64,000 nucleotides of DNA from Collybiopsis luxurians FD-317 M1 (taxonomy: Eukaryota > Basidiomycota > Agaricomycetes > Agaricales > Omphalotaceae), in the NCBI GenBank assembly GCA_000827265.1, contig KN834781.1, forward strand, positions 124,001 through 188,000, in the 5' to 3' direction. The position numbers and the translations under genes were made by a program. This document shows, piece after piece, positions 1 to 11,773 of the stretch. Every line of letters begins with the position of its first letter. Position 1 is the stretch's first letter. Under the pieces are notes generated by a model. The model was not told the DNA's origin. It did not search any database and saw only the letters and a list, made by a program, of their open reading frames with translations.

Positions 1-3000
1 TAAATGATGAACATTCCCAAACAAGCTCCTCTGGAACACTGTGTGAGTAGATATCCAAGGAGAGCAGAGTCGAATTACACGTACCCCAAGATACCAGCAA
101 AGTTGTAAGGATTACCCAAAACATTTTTTCCGAATGGATAGGTGAATTTCGCCTTTACTGCAAACACGTTGAAGCACTGCACGATGAATATAGAAAGATA
201 TACTAGCAAAGGCTGATTAGCCAGCTGTAGACAGACTGAAGTCTTTAGACTTGGGACTCACCGATAGATTGCGCTTGTCCGAGGGCATCGATTTGCTGGG
301 TGGCGTTGAGAGCTTGTCCTTTATAATTGATGAAATCAGGAGCGTGTTTCACAAAATAGACTGTAAATCGAGTGTTCAGTTCAGAATGACGGGACTATTA
401 TTCAGCAATTCCCCGATCTCACCTCCAGCTTTCTGAGCTTTCTGAAGATCACTCGGGCTGAAGCCATTCTTCCAGAAGACTACAAAGTATGCCACCATCC
501 TAGTAAAGTCTTCAATACTGCAGCGAATATAAAAAGAAAATTCTGACTCACTCTCCAATCGCCTCGATGAACCCAGCCTCTATGTATGAGTAACTCAATA
601 ATTTTCCGTCGACCAGTCTTTCACTTTCGCTGGGCTCCATGAGGTCTTCCCAATACTCCCTTGAAAATGGTTGTGAAATTTTTTCGATTAACCTTGAGAT
701 CCTGCTTGGGGGAATGACTTCCTGGTTCTCTGAATCACGACGAAGAGTCTTTGTGCGACGTAAAGCGCGTCGTTTGAGAGAAGCGATGGATCGTTCATTG
801 ACTGGAGGGGAATGAACAATCCATTCGAGGCATTTCGGAATGGACAAACATACCTGGCTTACGAGGGAGCATGCGCATCAGACCATCTTTAGTTTCAGGT
901 TTATCCCATGCAAACGACAGCTAGAAAGCGGACCAAATATTCGGAAGAGATTCAATGCAGTTATGAAGGCGCAGCTTACAGCGACAAACAACTCAAATCC
1001 AAGATCGATGACAAGAATCAAGATGGCCGGCAGAGGAAGAGGAATGGGAACGATGACATCTGAGTGAAACTTTAGCCACGCAAGCTCTGCATTATCTGGA
1101 ATGAAAAACATACAAAGCAGTTGGGGAATAACTTCGGGTGTACTGTGCGAGATTGTGTATCTGAAGTGCCAACCCATTCAAAAAAAATGAAATATGGATC
1201 AAACATGGGAAAATCTTACTGAATAGAGCGCTTCAGATTTACGAAGATCTGACGTCCTTCGGCGACACCTTTGACGGTTGATGCGAAGTTGTCATCTACG
1301 TAGACGGACGATCAGCAAGAGAATCAACGGAATTTGCTCGGAAACGCACCTAACAAAATCATCTTGGCAGCTTCTTTCGACACATCCGAGCCAGACATAT
1401 TCATTGCAATTCCGAGATCAGCCTAACGACCCATCGCTAAGTCGGTCCCTCAGAATTCAAAAAGCAGACACTTACTCGCTTGAGAGCAGGCGAGTCATTT
1501 ACACCGTCTCCAGTCCTAACGAATGAATTGATGAGATGATGCGATGTTTTTCCTCAGACAAAATGACCTACACTCCGACGACATGACCCAAAGCTTGCGC
1601 ACGTTTCACTGGAGACATACTAGGCTCAGAATTATTCGGTGACAGAAGTGTATGGAAACCTACCGATTTCAAGTTTGTGCTTTGGTGACGTACGAGCAAA
1701 GACGATTTCATCCTTGGCGAAGACTACAAAAACGTTAGAGGAGAGTGAGCTAAAGGCGTACGAATGAACATACTTTGATCCCATTGCCAGCCCTGGAGGT
1801 TGTCGATATCGTCTCCATGGATCACGACTGCGGACACTTCATCGTCGTAAATCTCATCGACCGATCGACCCGTCTTAGCTGCCAAAGTTTCTCTAGTATC
1901 TCCTAGGATCAAGTTGATCTTTCGTGCAATGGCCTCCGCAGTTTTCGGGTGATCGCCTGAGGAATACTGAGCTTCTTAACTGCAGGAGATAGGGTCAACG
2001 ACTTACCAGTGACCATCATGACCTTGATTCCGGCAAGTCGGAGGGTACCAATAGCCTCGCGGACACCGTGTTTGGGTGGGTCTTCCAAAGATACTAGGCC
2101 AGTGAAACAGTAGTCGGAACTGGGATAGTTTACATCGCTTCTCGAGAAAGCAAAATCAACAGGATACTGTTCTCTAGGAAGCAAGTATTGCGCGCAGGCA
2201 ATAACACGGTGACCACGGGAAGCCATGTACTATTAAAGAGAGGCTTTAGAGTCAGGAAATTGAGCCCGGCCGAGGGACTTGGAAGGACGTACATTGTATG
2301 CTTCATCGTAAGCATCTCTAAACTCATCAGTGATAGGGACTTGCTCGCCGTCCTTCAAGTAAGTGGAACACTTGGCAAGGACTCGTTCCGGCGCTCCTTT
2401 TATCATGGAGGTTAAAACACCAGTGTCATGAGGTTTCTCGACCTGCGTATGGAGTTGAGAGTTTGAGATACCGAAAGGAGACATGACACTCACAATAACC
2501 AGAGCCCATTTGTTGGTCGAGTTGAAGGGGACTAGAAGCACTATCAGATCGTCTTCTAGGGGTAAGATAGTCGAAGCCTAACCTTCGAACGCTTTGGGGT
2601 ACTTCTTTTGATAGTCATCGTATGCACTACCGAGGTACCTGCCAGCAAAGCGAGTCAACCCAGACTCCGTGGCGTCGCCAAGGATCTCCCGCTTGTCTAG
2701 AGGAACATCAACTCTGTCAAACTTCACTCGGGAATTGAGCGCCGCAATATCGACCATCTCTGCCATTCCAGGAGCGACCAAACTGAATTGGGTGATTCCT
2801 TCCTCATCGTTATTGGACTGCGGAACATAATTAGAAGAAAGTGGCATCCAGGAGAGTGGCGAAGTACCTGGAATGCTGAAAACATCCGTAAACCACTCCA
2901 TAGATTCGTTACAGTCATCTGGTTGCGTGTTAACGTTCCTGTCTTATCAGTCGCAAGCATCGTGAGCTGCATGTATTGAGTTAGTCTGGTCCCAAAATAG

Positions 3001-4735
3001 AACGTCAGAATGTCTTACAGAACCTAAAGGAGTTCGTTAATCTCAACACCTCAAAATCCGGTAAAAAAAAATTACGGCGTACCTAAGGTTTCAACACCCT
3101 GCAAATCCTTCACTAAAACGTTCTGGCTGGCCATACGTTTTGCGGCAATGGACAGAAGCAGCGTGACCGTGGAAGGCAAACCTTCTGGTACAAACGCAAC
3201 GAGTACTGACACGGCAAAAGTCACCGTAAGAGACGGATTACTCTTGTATACAGTCGTGAGTCCGACGACGAGGAAGACGATGGCGAAAACAATAGCAATG
3301 CAGGAAATTTGAATGACAAAGCGAGCACTGGAAGGAACGTCTATCAGCACGCAGATAACCACGTTAAATGCGGGTATATTCACATTTCCTTAGCAAGAGG
3401 AGCTTCTTTGCCTTCTTCACCCGAAGTGAGTTTCGCAACCTGGCCTAGAAAGGGAGCAAGGAATAAGATTGAGCTATGATAAAGAAAATGCCGACGTACC
3501 AATGAGCGTATGATCTCCAGTGCGCACAACGACTGAACATGACTATGTTACTCCTCCACCGTCGACCATAAAATCTAGATACGCACCTCCCCATCCTTCA
3601 CCATTGACAACCAGAGTTGAATTGAAAACCTAGGAAGCATAAGCTGAGTTTCAATGGGAGGCGTCACTCGAGTATAAAGGTATACCAGGTTTTCTGCTTC
3701 CACGGGACGTGTAAAAGATCCGTTAGGCAGTGCGCGACGCTCCTGCGGTTCGGACTCTCCCGTCAAGCTACTATTGTCTACCTTAAGATCCGTAGCCGAA
3801 AAGATGATCATGTCGGCAGGAGTCTTGTCACCGACACGCTGAAGGGCATCTACAGTTAAGGTCGAGAACGATATTAAAAAGAGCAAGGACTTACCAATAG
3901 CACAACATCTCCAATGACCAAGTCAGCAGCAGGCATCGTCTGGATAGTACCTTCACGCAGCACGCGACACGAAGGAGGGATCATGGCCAGAAAAGAAGCC
4001 AATATAGCCTCCGACCTCTGCACCTGATACCAATCAATGAAAGCATTCAGAAAGGCCACCGCTATCAAGATTCCTCCAAGATATGTATTTTGGAAGTTGA
4101 CCTGAAATAGTTGAAATGAACGTGAGTACTGTTCCCGATCATCAAGAAGGTGCTAAAAACCTGGAAGTTGACCCCAAGCAAGACATATTCCAGGATACCG
4201 GCAATGATCAGAAGAATATTGAACATAGTTAAGAGTCTGTCGATGTACTGCAGTGAGGATGCTAGTCAGTAAAAGATACACGCCGGAGGTCAATCGGTAA
4301 TACCTTGCGCAAAGCGGATTTTTTCTTGGGTGGAGTAAGAACGTTGGGTCCGTTCTCAGCCAAACGTTGCTTTGCTTCCTCATTGGTTAGTCCGTTCGAG
4401 TTACCGGGATCCTTTGTGTCGATAGAAGTGTGCAGCTTTTCGTTCAGCTCGATAAGAGGGATGTTGTGCTCGGTGATATCGACGTTACCAAGGCCGGAGT
4501 CTTTTTCTGCCTGTCGGGCTTTCTGTTCTTCTAGGTGCCCATATCCAGCAGCGGCAAGGTCCTTTTCTTCTTGCGTCAAGGTCTTCTTCATCTCCACACC
4601 CTTGGGGCGAGGGCCTCCAACGTATAGCTTCTCCTCAACCACTGCTTCTTCGTCAGGAAATGCGACGGCGCGAGAAGGGTTTTCCTCCAACTGGCCGTCT
4701 GGACGAAGCTTGGTAGCAGAAATCTCTTCCGCCAT
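1..4735 (-). CDS. Na+/K+-type P-type cation ATPase (type II), 3' end beyond window edge
   Basis: A multi-exon gene reads leftward from an ATG at 4735 and leaves the window. Translated exons show in order: a long charged N-terminus, the cation-ATPase N domain (NGLTNEEAKQRLAENGPNVL), actuator region near 3.7-3.8 kb (VDNSSLTGESEPQ), TM4 motif VAFVPEGLPSTVT near 3.2 kb, phosphorylation motif ATDKTGTLTRNQMTV near 2.9 kb, nucleotide-binding motifs GDATESGLTRF (2.65 kb) and IKGAPERVLAKC (2.4 kb), hinge region PPKHGVREAI / VTGDHPKTAEAIA (about 1.9-2.1 kb), then C-terminal membrane exons (PIPLPLPAILILVIDLG near 1.0 kb, FAVKAKFTYPFGKN near 0.15 kb). These mark an alkali-cation pump of the plasma membrane. 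Family is IIC (Na,K-ATPase-like); a fungal ACU-type alkali-cation uptake ATPase is the alternative. Oddity: the residues before DKTGT are Ala-Thr rather than the usual Cys-Ser. At least ten short introns. Confidence 0.92.
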
Positions 4736-5845
4736 GGTAGACAGTAGAGGGGAAGCGAAGAAGAAATGAGAGAAAAAAGAATTGGGAGGAGCTTTTTAAC
4801 TTCGATGAATACGCCTACACTCTGGAATTCTCTTCCGATCTTAAGGGACGCTAGAATAACACAGATCTGTGATATTAGAAGATAGACAACCTGCGTGTCA
4901 CCATTGGTCGCGGGTATGAACCAACGAACGGCCAAAACCCCTCAACACACGGCACCTGCTCCCGACGTCTGACCAGAAAAAGCAGGTACGTGGCTCAGAA
5001 GACTATTCATAGATGGGGTTAACGTCAGAGTCACAGAAAGGATTATCAGAGATGGAAAGACAGTATTCACACCATGACAAGAGATACATTAACCCTCCGT
5101 GATTATCTCATGACTTGGCGTAGTCCCTCCCTGCGTAGCGATTCCAAGTTTCTCCATAGAATGCTGGAGAAGCTTGCATAAGCCTGACGTTATTGAACCT
5201 TGAGTGTAGCAGAGCGGCAGTGGAAAGCCCCGACCGGTGTGAACGGTGGCGCTCCCCGCTGAAAGCGTGAATACTGGAATTCGGGAGAAGTTACTGTTCA
5301 ACAATCGGAGGAAGAGAATACTATTCCAGGACGATAAGTATCACTGTGCCTTCCTGAGCTTCCAAAGCCTCAGACGGGGCTTCGCGGAACGTTATGCGGG
5401 ACGTTCTGGACCCAGATTTCGATCACGGTCTCCATAGATTGCTCCGTGTGGAGCGAATTTCACCTAAGATCGCCCCGAAACTGAAAACTAACAACATTTT
5501 TCAAGGCAACTGTACAAAAGAGAGTGCACAACGCTTCAGGTTACAGCTTCACTACAACATGGCCAGACCCGTCTAGGCTAGCTCAATTGTTAGCTGCTTC
5601 TGGAAATTGACTGAGAACCAGAGCACTCACAGGCTGATTTCAGAGATACCTGGTACTTGAAAACTCCTTCCAGGCCCGCCAGGCCTCATCATCCTCGTAG
5701 TTGCAAGTTGGGCTGCATAAACAACGTGGCGGACCATCACTCACACAGGTACAGCCTTCGGTGACCGGTCGCTGAATCGAAGTTAGAGGCCGAGCCCGTC
5801 CTACGTCCGTTTACGAGCACCATTTCTTACTACACTACCACCATC
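4736..5845. promoter_or_regulatory. Intergenic region between divergent genes
   Basis: It lies between the start codons of the leftward ATPase gene and the rightward small membrane-protein gene, so both 5' regulatory regions must be here. Only short open frames without recognisable domains occur. No clear TATA box or repeat stands out. Confidence 0.5.
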
Positions 5846-6360
5846 ATGCCCGCTTATCCTGCTCTAATTCCTCTGGTGACCACCACTGCTTCTCTGAGTT
5901 ACGCAGTTGCCGAGTTGGCTTTCGTCTCTCCTCTGGTGAGAGCCAAGACTATTTCCCCTGAGTCAATAAGTGGCTTTTGGGACTACGCACTGGTTCCAGG
6001 CGTCATACCTGTAATAGCCTTCAATGGTACAAGTACCCTTGTGGGAACCATGCTCTGGAGGCAACTAGCTGAAGGCTCTTTTGGGCGATCGCTAGTAGGG
6101 TGGGGAACAGTGGCTGCTGCAGCACATTTTGCGTACGGATACAAGGTTGATACAATCTACGGAAATGGCTAAATCTAAACTCAATCTTACTGCAAATTTT
6201 TTTTGTTTAGATTGCCTACATCATAAAGAGTATAGTTTACAAGCCAGCCACTGCACGCGACAGCGTAAGAAGCTGGTTGAAGTGGCACGCTATACGTACA
6301 CTTACTACAGATATTCCGGCTTTTCTCTGCTTCTTTGCTGCCGTATACCACGGCGTTTGA
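5846..6360 (+). CDS. Small multi-pass membrane protein, 149 aa, two exons
   Basis: The first exon runs 5846-6145 (100 codons). If read through, it hits a stop at 6172, but a GT..AG intron at 6146-6210 (65 bp, T-rich before the acceptor) joins it in phase 0 to 6211-6360, adding 49 codons and a TGA. The donor GTTGAT is weak, but the downstream exon is clearly coding in quality and ends in another hydrophobic segment (IPAFLCFFAAVYHGV). The predicted 149-aa protein has about four membrane segments and a W-x3-H-x2-R stretch before the last one, a layout reminiscent of DUF1772/anthrone-oxygenase-like membrane proteins. That relation is only a guess, and I do not assign a function. It is divergent from the ATPase gene. 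Confidence 0.7.
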
Positions 6361-7099
6361 TGATAAATTCAAAAATAGACTATGAGACTATGTACTCCGG
6401 TGGCTCCGCTTGTAGCATCTGACCATGACCCGAAACATCGATACTAGTAAGTAACTCCTTGACCAGACGACCACAAATTGCTACGTTGGATATTCTGGAA
6501 ATAGATCTAGACGAGGGGCTTGCTGGGGGAACATCTGTAACTGATCGAAGGCGTCTATTCAACGGGCGTGGAGGATCTAGACGGATGTGACAGGAGAGCA
6601 GGGAAGAGCGGACCAAAATACATCAGATAGGAGATACCAACTCTCGGGTTTGTTGCTGTTTTACTGTTTGTTGTGGACCTAGAGGGCCATCGGCGATATT
6701 CGCCCATTATCTGAATTTGCTGCGCTAGGCCACGAGAGGTTTGGGTTGCCAGGTAGGCGGTCGGCCACGTTCTTTCCTGGAAGCTCTCCTGTCATGAATG
6801 TAATTTGGACTCTGACAATCTGGGTTCTGGTTGTCAGTCGATCCGTCTGGAGTAGGTAATTTGAACGAGCGTCTGATATCTAATGATAACACCAGTCGAA
6901 GCGCCATCTTCCATCAGAATCGACACTTATTTTAGAAAAGAATTCTCGAAACTCACCTGCATACATTGATTTGATAGTTTATCTCCCTTTGGCTGGTAGC
7001 AATTGAGTTACTGGCAGGCAAAGAGGTGAGGAGGAGGGAGGGAGCTTGAACAAATTGAAGCGAAAACGTCAGCAAAGCCGATGCTGCGGAGAGAAGTTG
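6361..7099. other. Intergenic; unresolved minus-strand open frames
   Basis: Two short minus-strand open frames (about 6907-6725 with an ATG at 6907, and 6616-6380) would be convergent with the upstream gene. No intron chain that joins them cleanly could be built, and no domain is recognisable, so they are left as an unresolved possibility. Confidence 0.25.
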
Positions 7100-7101
7100 T
7101 A

Positions 7102-7383
7102 CAGCCGTTTGCAAAAAGTTTTGCACATCGAGGCATTCAACTGTTGTTTATTTGTGTTTGATATTTTGATACGGATTCTATATATTTCAAGAGCCAGACA
7201 CATAGCCGACACCCAAAGGAAAAGCAAACCGCTGATTTCGATAAGGATTGACCCACAGATGGCGTCGTCGGATGGTGGTTCCGTATGTTTTGGTGGGCCT
7301 GGGTCCCGAAATATATAGGACGATCAAATACAAACAAACATGTGTTGAATAGTCGGAAATGCAAACCTTTTTGCAAACGGCTG
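7102..7383. mobile_element. Mariner-type MITE: 282 bp inverted-repeat element with TA target duplication
   Basis: The ends are CAGCCGTTTGCAAAAAG and its inverse CTTTTTGCAAACGGCTG. Each is directly flanked by TA (7100-7101 and 7384-7385), the target duplication of Tc1/mariner elements. The arms are long: about the outer 65 bp pair well, and weaker pairing continues inward (CTATATATTTC facing GAAATATATAG), so nearly the whole element can fold into one hairpin. It has no transposase frame, so it would be non-autonomous. Confidence 0.75.
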
Positions 7384-7385
7384 TA

Positions 7386-8145
7386 TGGACCGGAAGACCT
7401 GTGACAGTCATGTGTCATTGATTGCGGTAGCTTGAAGAGTCGTGGATTACAAGGACAAAAAGATTTTTTCATTCTCAGCCAATAAGTACTACAGTTCAAA
7501 CGCAGTGCCAATCAATTAAATCATCGAGGCTTTTTATGCAGTAAATGACTGAAAGCGATGTGGGAATATGTATGCACTCACGGATGACAATTCAATATAG
7601 GTCGTCGGTCATGACTGTGTCCGTCCCTCGCTTAAGTTAGGATGCCGGTCCCAATATTTACAGGCTGTTCTCCCCGCAGGCTTTGCATCGAAGTAACAAT
7701 GAAAGCTAAGCAAGTCGAATATTCGAGACATCAGGGTGAGACGTATCGGGAAGAGCTGCTGCAGGGAAGGAGCTCTAGCTCATATCCCCCAAATTTTAAC
7801 GTTCATTCCCTGGAAACTATATGTACCGTCACAAAGATTCGCACCAAAGCTCAGGTTAGCACCAAAGTCTCCAGGTACAAGGGTATAGAAATACCATTCC
7901 TTTTTCCGTAATTGATGCCATTATCGATTGAGTTTTAGTTGCCCAGTTGCATTGATTTCCTGCATTCTTCCTGTCACCCGTGTCAGCATCGGAGAGTACA
8001 AGAATCCTACTGAATAACACTCTATAAACGCCCGTTGACGATAAACGAACCGGCAAAAATATATAAAGAGTATCCTTACTCAACAACGCTGCCCTTCAGA
8101 AACGGATTACCCGCTGTGGGCTCTCTCATCGTTCAGGTAATCGAC
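7386..8145. other. Intergenic
   Basis: This stretch holds the 5' region of the seven-TM gene that starts at 8146. No coding exon, repeat or RNA gene was recognised here. Confidence 0.4.
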
Positions 8146-9554
8146 ATGGACAGCGGGTTATTGATAGACGAAGGGATCTCGATGATGGTTATCTGCTTAC
8201 TATATGGTGAGTGTATATGTACTTTTGCAACCCTACCGTCTTATCAAGTTTTTTTGCGCAGGAATATACATGTTCATCACGTCGATATCTATCTATTTTC
8301 TCATGTAAGAACCCACACTAGCAGCCTCAGACGAGGATGGATCACTTATTCCAAACCATTAGACATCGTCCTCAAACCGTATCGTACTCCCGCAGGCTTC
8401 TCCTTAGTCTTCTTTCTATCATGTTCGTCATTCATACCGGACTCATGGTAGAAATGAGCATCTGTTTCTTGAACGACGTGAAAAGCACATATGAACGGAT
8501 AGATGGGCGGCTTAATCTGCAAGCTCAGCTGGTCGAGGCTTTGTTCGCGAGGATAAATGTGTGTCAATTCCCTTCGCTTGCAGAAATGTTCCTCGGGCTC
8601 ACGCACGTGGGTAGTACTTTCTCAGTGATTTTATCGTCGTATGGCGAGCGTGGTCGTTATCTGAGAGTCTTCCACGATTCAAATCTCGTTATGTTCTTTC
8701 CCTGTGTCTCTTTGCCTCATTCGGTGAGTTAAATCTTACTCTTCGGATGTTTTTGATCTCATTGGTGTAGTCATGCTGGTGGTCGACGGAGCATTCACTC
8801 TCGTCGCATTGTCAAAGCAGAACCTCCAAGATCAATCTCTGGCTTTGTCAAGTATTGGTACCACACCGATTCAGCGGTTGGGAATGTTGCGGATCGCGTT
8901 GCCTCTTGTTCTCTTCGTAACAAATACTGTCGCTACGGGTTACATCGGGGTGACATGCTGGTAAGTCTGCCCGTTTCTTTGACGAGTCTATCCTGTGTCC
9001 ATGCTCAGATCCTTTTCCAGGATGTTTCGACGAGCGATAAGTAGCTCTGTAGAAAAGCCCAAAGAAATTATAAACATTGGACAGACGCTCCTGTTCATGT
9101 TTGAATCCGGATTTTTATATTCAATGATATGGGTAATACTTCGCATTCTTACCCTTGATGATAACGGATGAGCTCACGAATACCTTGTATGCAATCAGAT
9201 TGTTATAATCTTTGACATAGCTGTCTCCTTTCCCGCCAAAGTTACCATTGCCTTGGACCTTATAATCCCTCAAATTACAGTAAGCGCTCTTAAACACGAC
9301 GAATCCATTAACCAGTCTCACTTTTCCATTTCAACTTTCAGGCAATTTATCCAGCACTAATCATACTGCTTAATGCGGCGCAAAAGTCTATCAGTGATGA
9401 AAAAGACAAGGAAGAGGCAACACATCCCGCTGCGACGGTTCAAGCTACCCGGTCCGTTATATTGACAACCCAATTTCAACTTGATACTGTCGATTTCAAT
9501 ATTTACGGGGCTTCTTTCGCAAAAAGTTCGGCTGACGATGAGTCTTCAGTGTAA
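8146..9554 (+). CDS. Seven-TM membrane protein of an expanded agaricomycete family, 331 aa, eight exons
   Basis: Modelled as join(8146..8206, 8262..8304, 8363..8560, 8626..8723, 8771..8960, 9021..9132, 9199..9279, 9342..9554). All introns are GT-AG and 48-66 bp long, and the total length divides by three (331 aa). It starts MDSGLLIDEG, then TM1 (LLYGIYMFITSISIYFL), TM2-3 around RRLLLSLLSIMFVIHTGLM, the family hallmark DFIVVWRAWSLSE, a Lys/Gln-containing loop, LLFMFESGFLYSMIW, and a last TM (IYPALIILLNAAQKS) with a polar acidic tail. The VVWRAW, VESG/FESG-LY and IYPxLIIxL motifs are those of the large receptor-like seven-TM families of mushrooms, whose function is unknown. The third intron's donor (8561) is the least certain splice site. 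Confidence 0.85.
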
Positions 9555-11773
9555 CTAGGAGGCATGAACGTGTACATGGTTGTAATTTATCGGAGAGTGA
9601 TAGAGAAATAGATCTTGTTTAATGAGGCTGGGCAAAGCCTTTAGCTTGGAACTTCATCATTTACGGCGACGAAGGAGCTGAAGAATAATGGAACGTTGAA
9701 CGTGAGTGTCACGTGTGCCCGCGTACGGTGACACATCTTCGCGACTCCAGGAGTCGATCGGGCAAGGATGGCTGTAGCCCTTTGGAAAGATGAAGCTCAG
9801 CCTAGGGAGCACTATCTGTTGACAGGATATCAATTTGAAGCAGTCACATTGTGAATTCAAGGCGCTCGAGTGCGTCAGACACTATATTTTAATACAAATC
9901 CATATTTTAATTATAAATCCACGGAGGACATCTGGGCGCTGGTGGATGGCATCTCAATTTCTCTTTAATATATAAATTTAGGCCAAAATGAGCCGTTTAC
10001 ATTACCTTCTCGTCATTTTTGGAGCCAACTGCCTGCTCTCGCGGAGGATGAAATTGTTACATGGTGAATGACGATGCAGCATGATACTATTGTAATCCCT
10101 ACAGCGGGAACGTTCTGTTAGACTCGTTAGAATTTCGTCTGTAGTTTCACCATTCAAAATCATCGTTCAGTATCTTTTCAAATTAATTTTAGCTCTTCTT
10201 GAAGGGGAGTGGAAGCCCAAGAAGATACATACCGTCCATGATCGATCCGTCGATTACCGCTGCTGTATATAGTAGTGATATGATATGCATCTAGCAAGCT
10301 ACGTGTGTTACGTGGCTTCCTTCCGCAAATTTAGGCTTACCCTGATTTGTTGTCATGCAGAGCGTGCAGGAGGGGACACCGAGAGAGTGTACATACCGTA
10401 CGTACTCAAGTATTTTTCTATGACGTAATAGGAATGGACATCGCCTGTATTGTACTAGTAGGACTGATGAGCTCGGATCCATATCCACTTGGGATCGCGG
10501 TAGATGCAAATTACCAACGGTACGAGGTAAGGAAACACCTGTGACGATGAACAACAGAAGGATAGGTGTTCTGTGGCTTCCTTGAGCTGCTTGAACGATA
10601 TTTCACACTTCCTCCCCTAAGGTATGTGGCTTCTCGTACATACATCGAAGTTCGAACCGATCTGACAGCATTCGTCTGCGGGCGGGAGTAATTGAAAAGG
10701 ATACTGACCATCGAACCTATACTCCACAAAACAATCTATTTGACAAGCTCGACCACTGTGAATTGCATCATAAGTGACAAGGATTACCGGGAAGGGAGTC
10801 GGGACGCTGAAACATTTGATGTTTGGGGAGACCGGAACAAGGTATGATATGGCTTGAATTTGGTTGGTTCTTGTAGGACCAATTATTCGAGTCTACTCGA
10901 GTCTGTACAAGAGGAACAAGAGCATATCGAGCTCTCAGTACTTACTCGGAAAGTTTTTTCTTTTTTTCTAAAAAAAACGATTGAAATTCCCCGGATACCA
11001 GGAACGATTGAAACCTGGCAGGGATGCAGTAATGATGGCGCTTATATGCTCGTTGCCACAGCCTGCAATTTTACCGGCACCGCTGATTTTCCTGCACTAA
11101 GCGTAGAAAGTGAAAGACAGTGAGTTTCCTTCAGGTATCTCTATGATACTGGCTGTAAGACCAAACCCCAATTGCGGGAGCAATATCTCCGCTGCGGGTC
11201 AAACAGGAAGAGACATTGGGGGAATTCGATGAATCGGACAAAGGTCAAAGCTGAGATGACACATCCCTGAGGTCAAAATTTTCCCACGCTCCTTGGCCCC
11301 TCAGTATATTATTTATCGGACGCGGCGAGACAGAGATCTGGGACCCCCCTCTGGCTTCATTCCGTTTTGCTTTTTCCCTTTGGCCTCGTTCTGGTCTTTC
11401 TCGGTTCCACTCTGGCGGTATTTCACGGTAAGGATCTGCTTTCTTGCGGAACAGCTTTTTGTTCGCTTGACACACACTGATCGTCGTCGTTATTTGCAGA
11501 ATAGCCTCTAAATTTTCACCCTTTCCAACCTTTTAGAGAATAGAGCCAATCCAGACCACCATTGGCGTTTTTAGAGCCCGCCAAAGCCGTTATCTTTCCC
11601 TGCGATCCGCCACTAGTGATCTTGCCTATTTGCGACACCTTTTCTATTCAGCGAGTGTCTTCATAACTCAAAGATTCAAAGCTTGCTCTGAGATCTCCCG
11701 TACTTGGTGTGTTCCAATTCCCTGCATATCATATTAAAGTTCTGACCGTGACGGAGTATAACTAGGCTCAGAA
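9555..11773. other. 2.2 kb intergenic region, includes promoter of the CBM21 gene
   Basis: Only short open frames lacking recognisable domains are present. The last 350 bp has alternating pyrimidine-rich tracts and a possible 5'-UTR intron (donor GGTAAGG near 11427, acceptor TTTGCAG near 11500), typical of a fungal promoter and leader. Nothing else is supported. Confidence 0.4.

Noticed and set aside
4305..4769. 154-aa plus-strand open frame over the ATPase N-terminus
   Set aside because: Antisense to the well-supported ATPase first exon; no domain or splice support.
6380..6907. Possible minus-strand gene with ATG at 6907
   Set aside because: Several splice patterns were tried; none gave a continuous frame with conserved motifs. 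Left as an unresolved possibility.
7046..7511. Open frames of 90-124 aa on both strands around 7.1-7.5 kb
   Set aside because: They are readings of the MITE hairpin arms, not genes.
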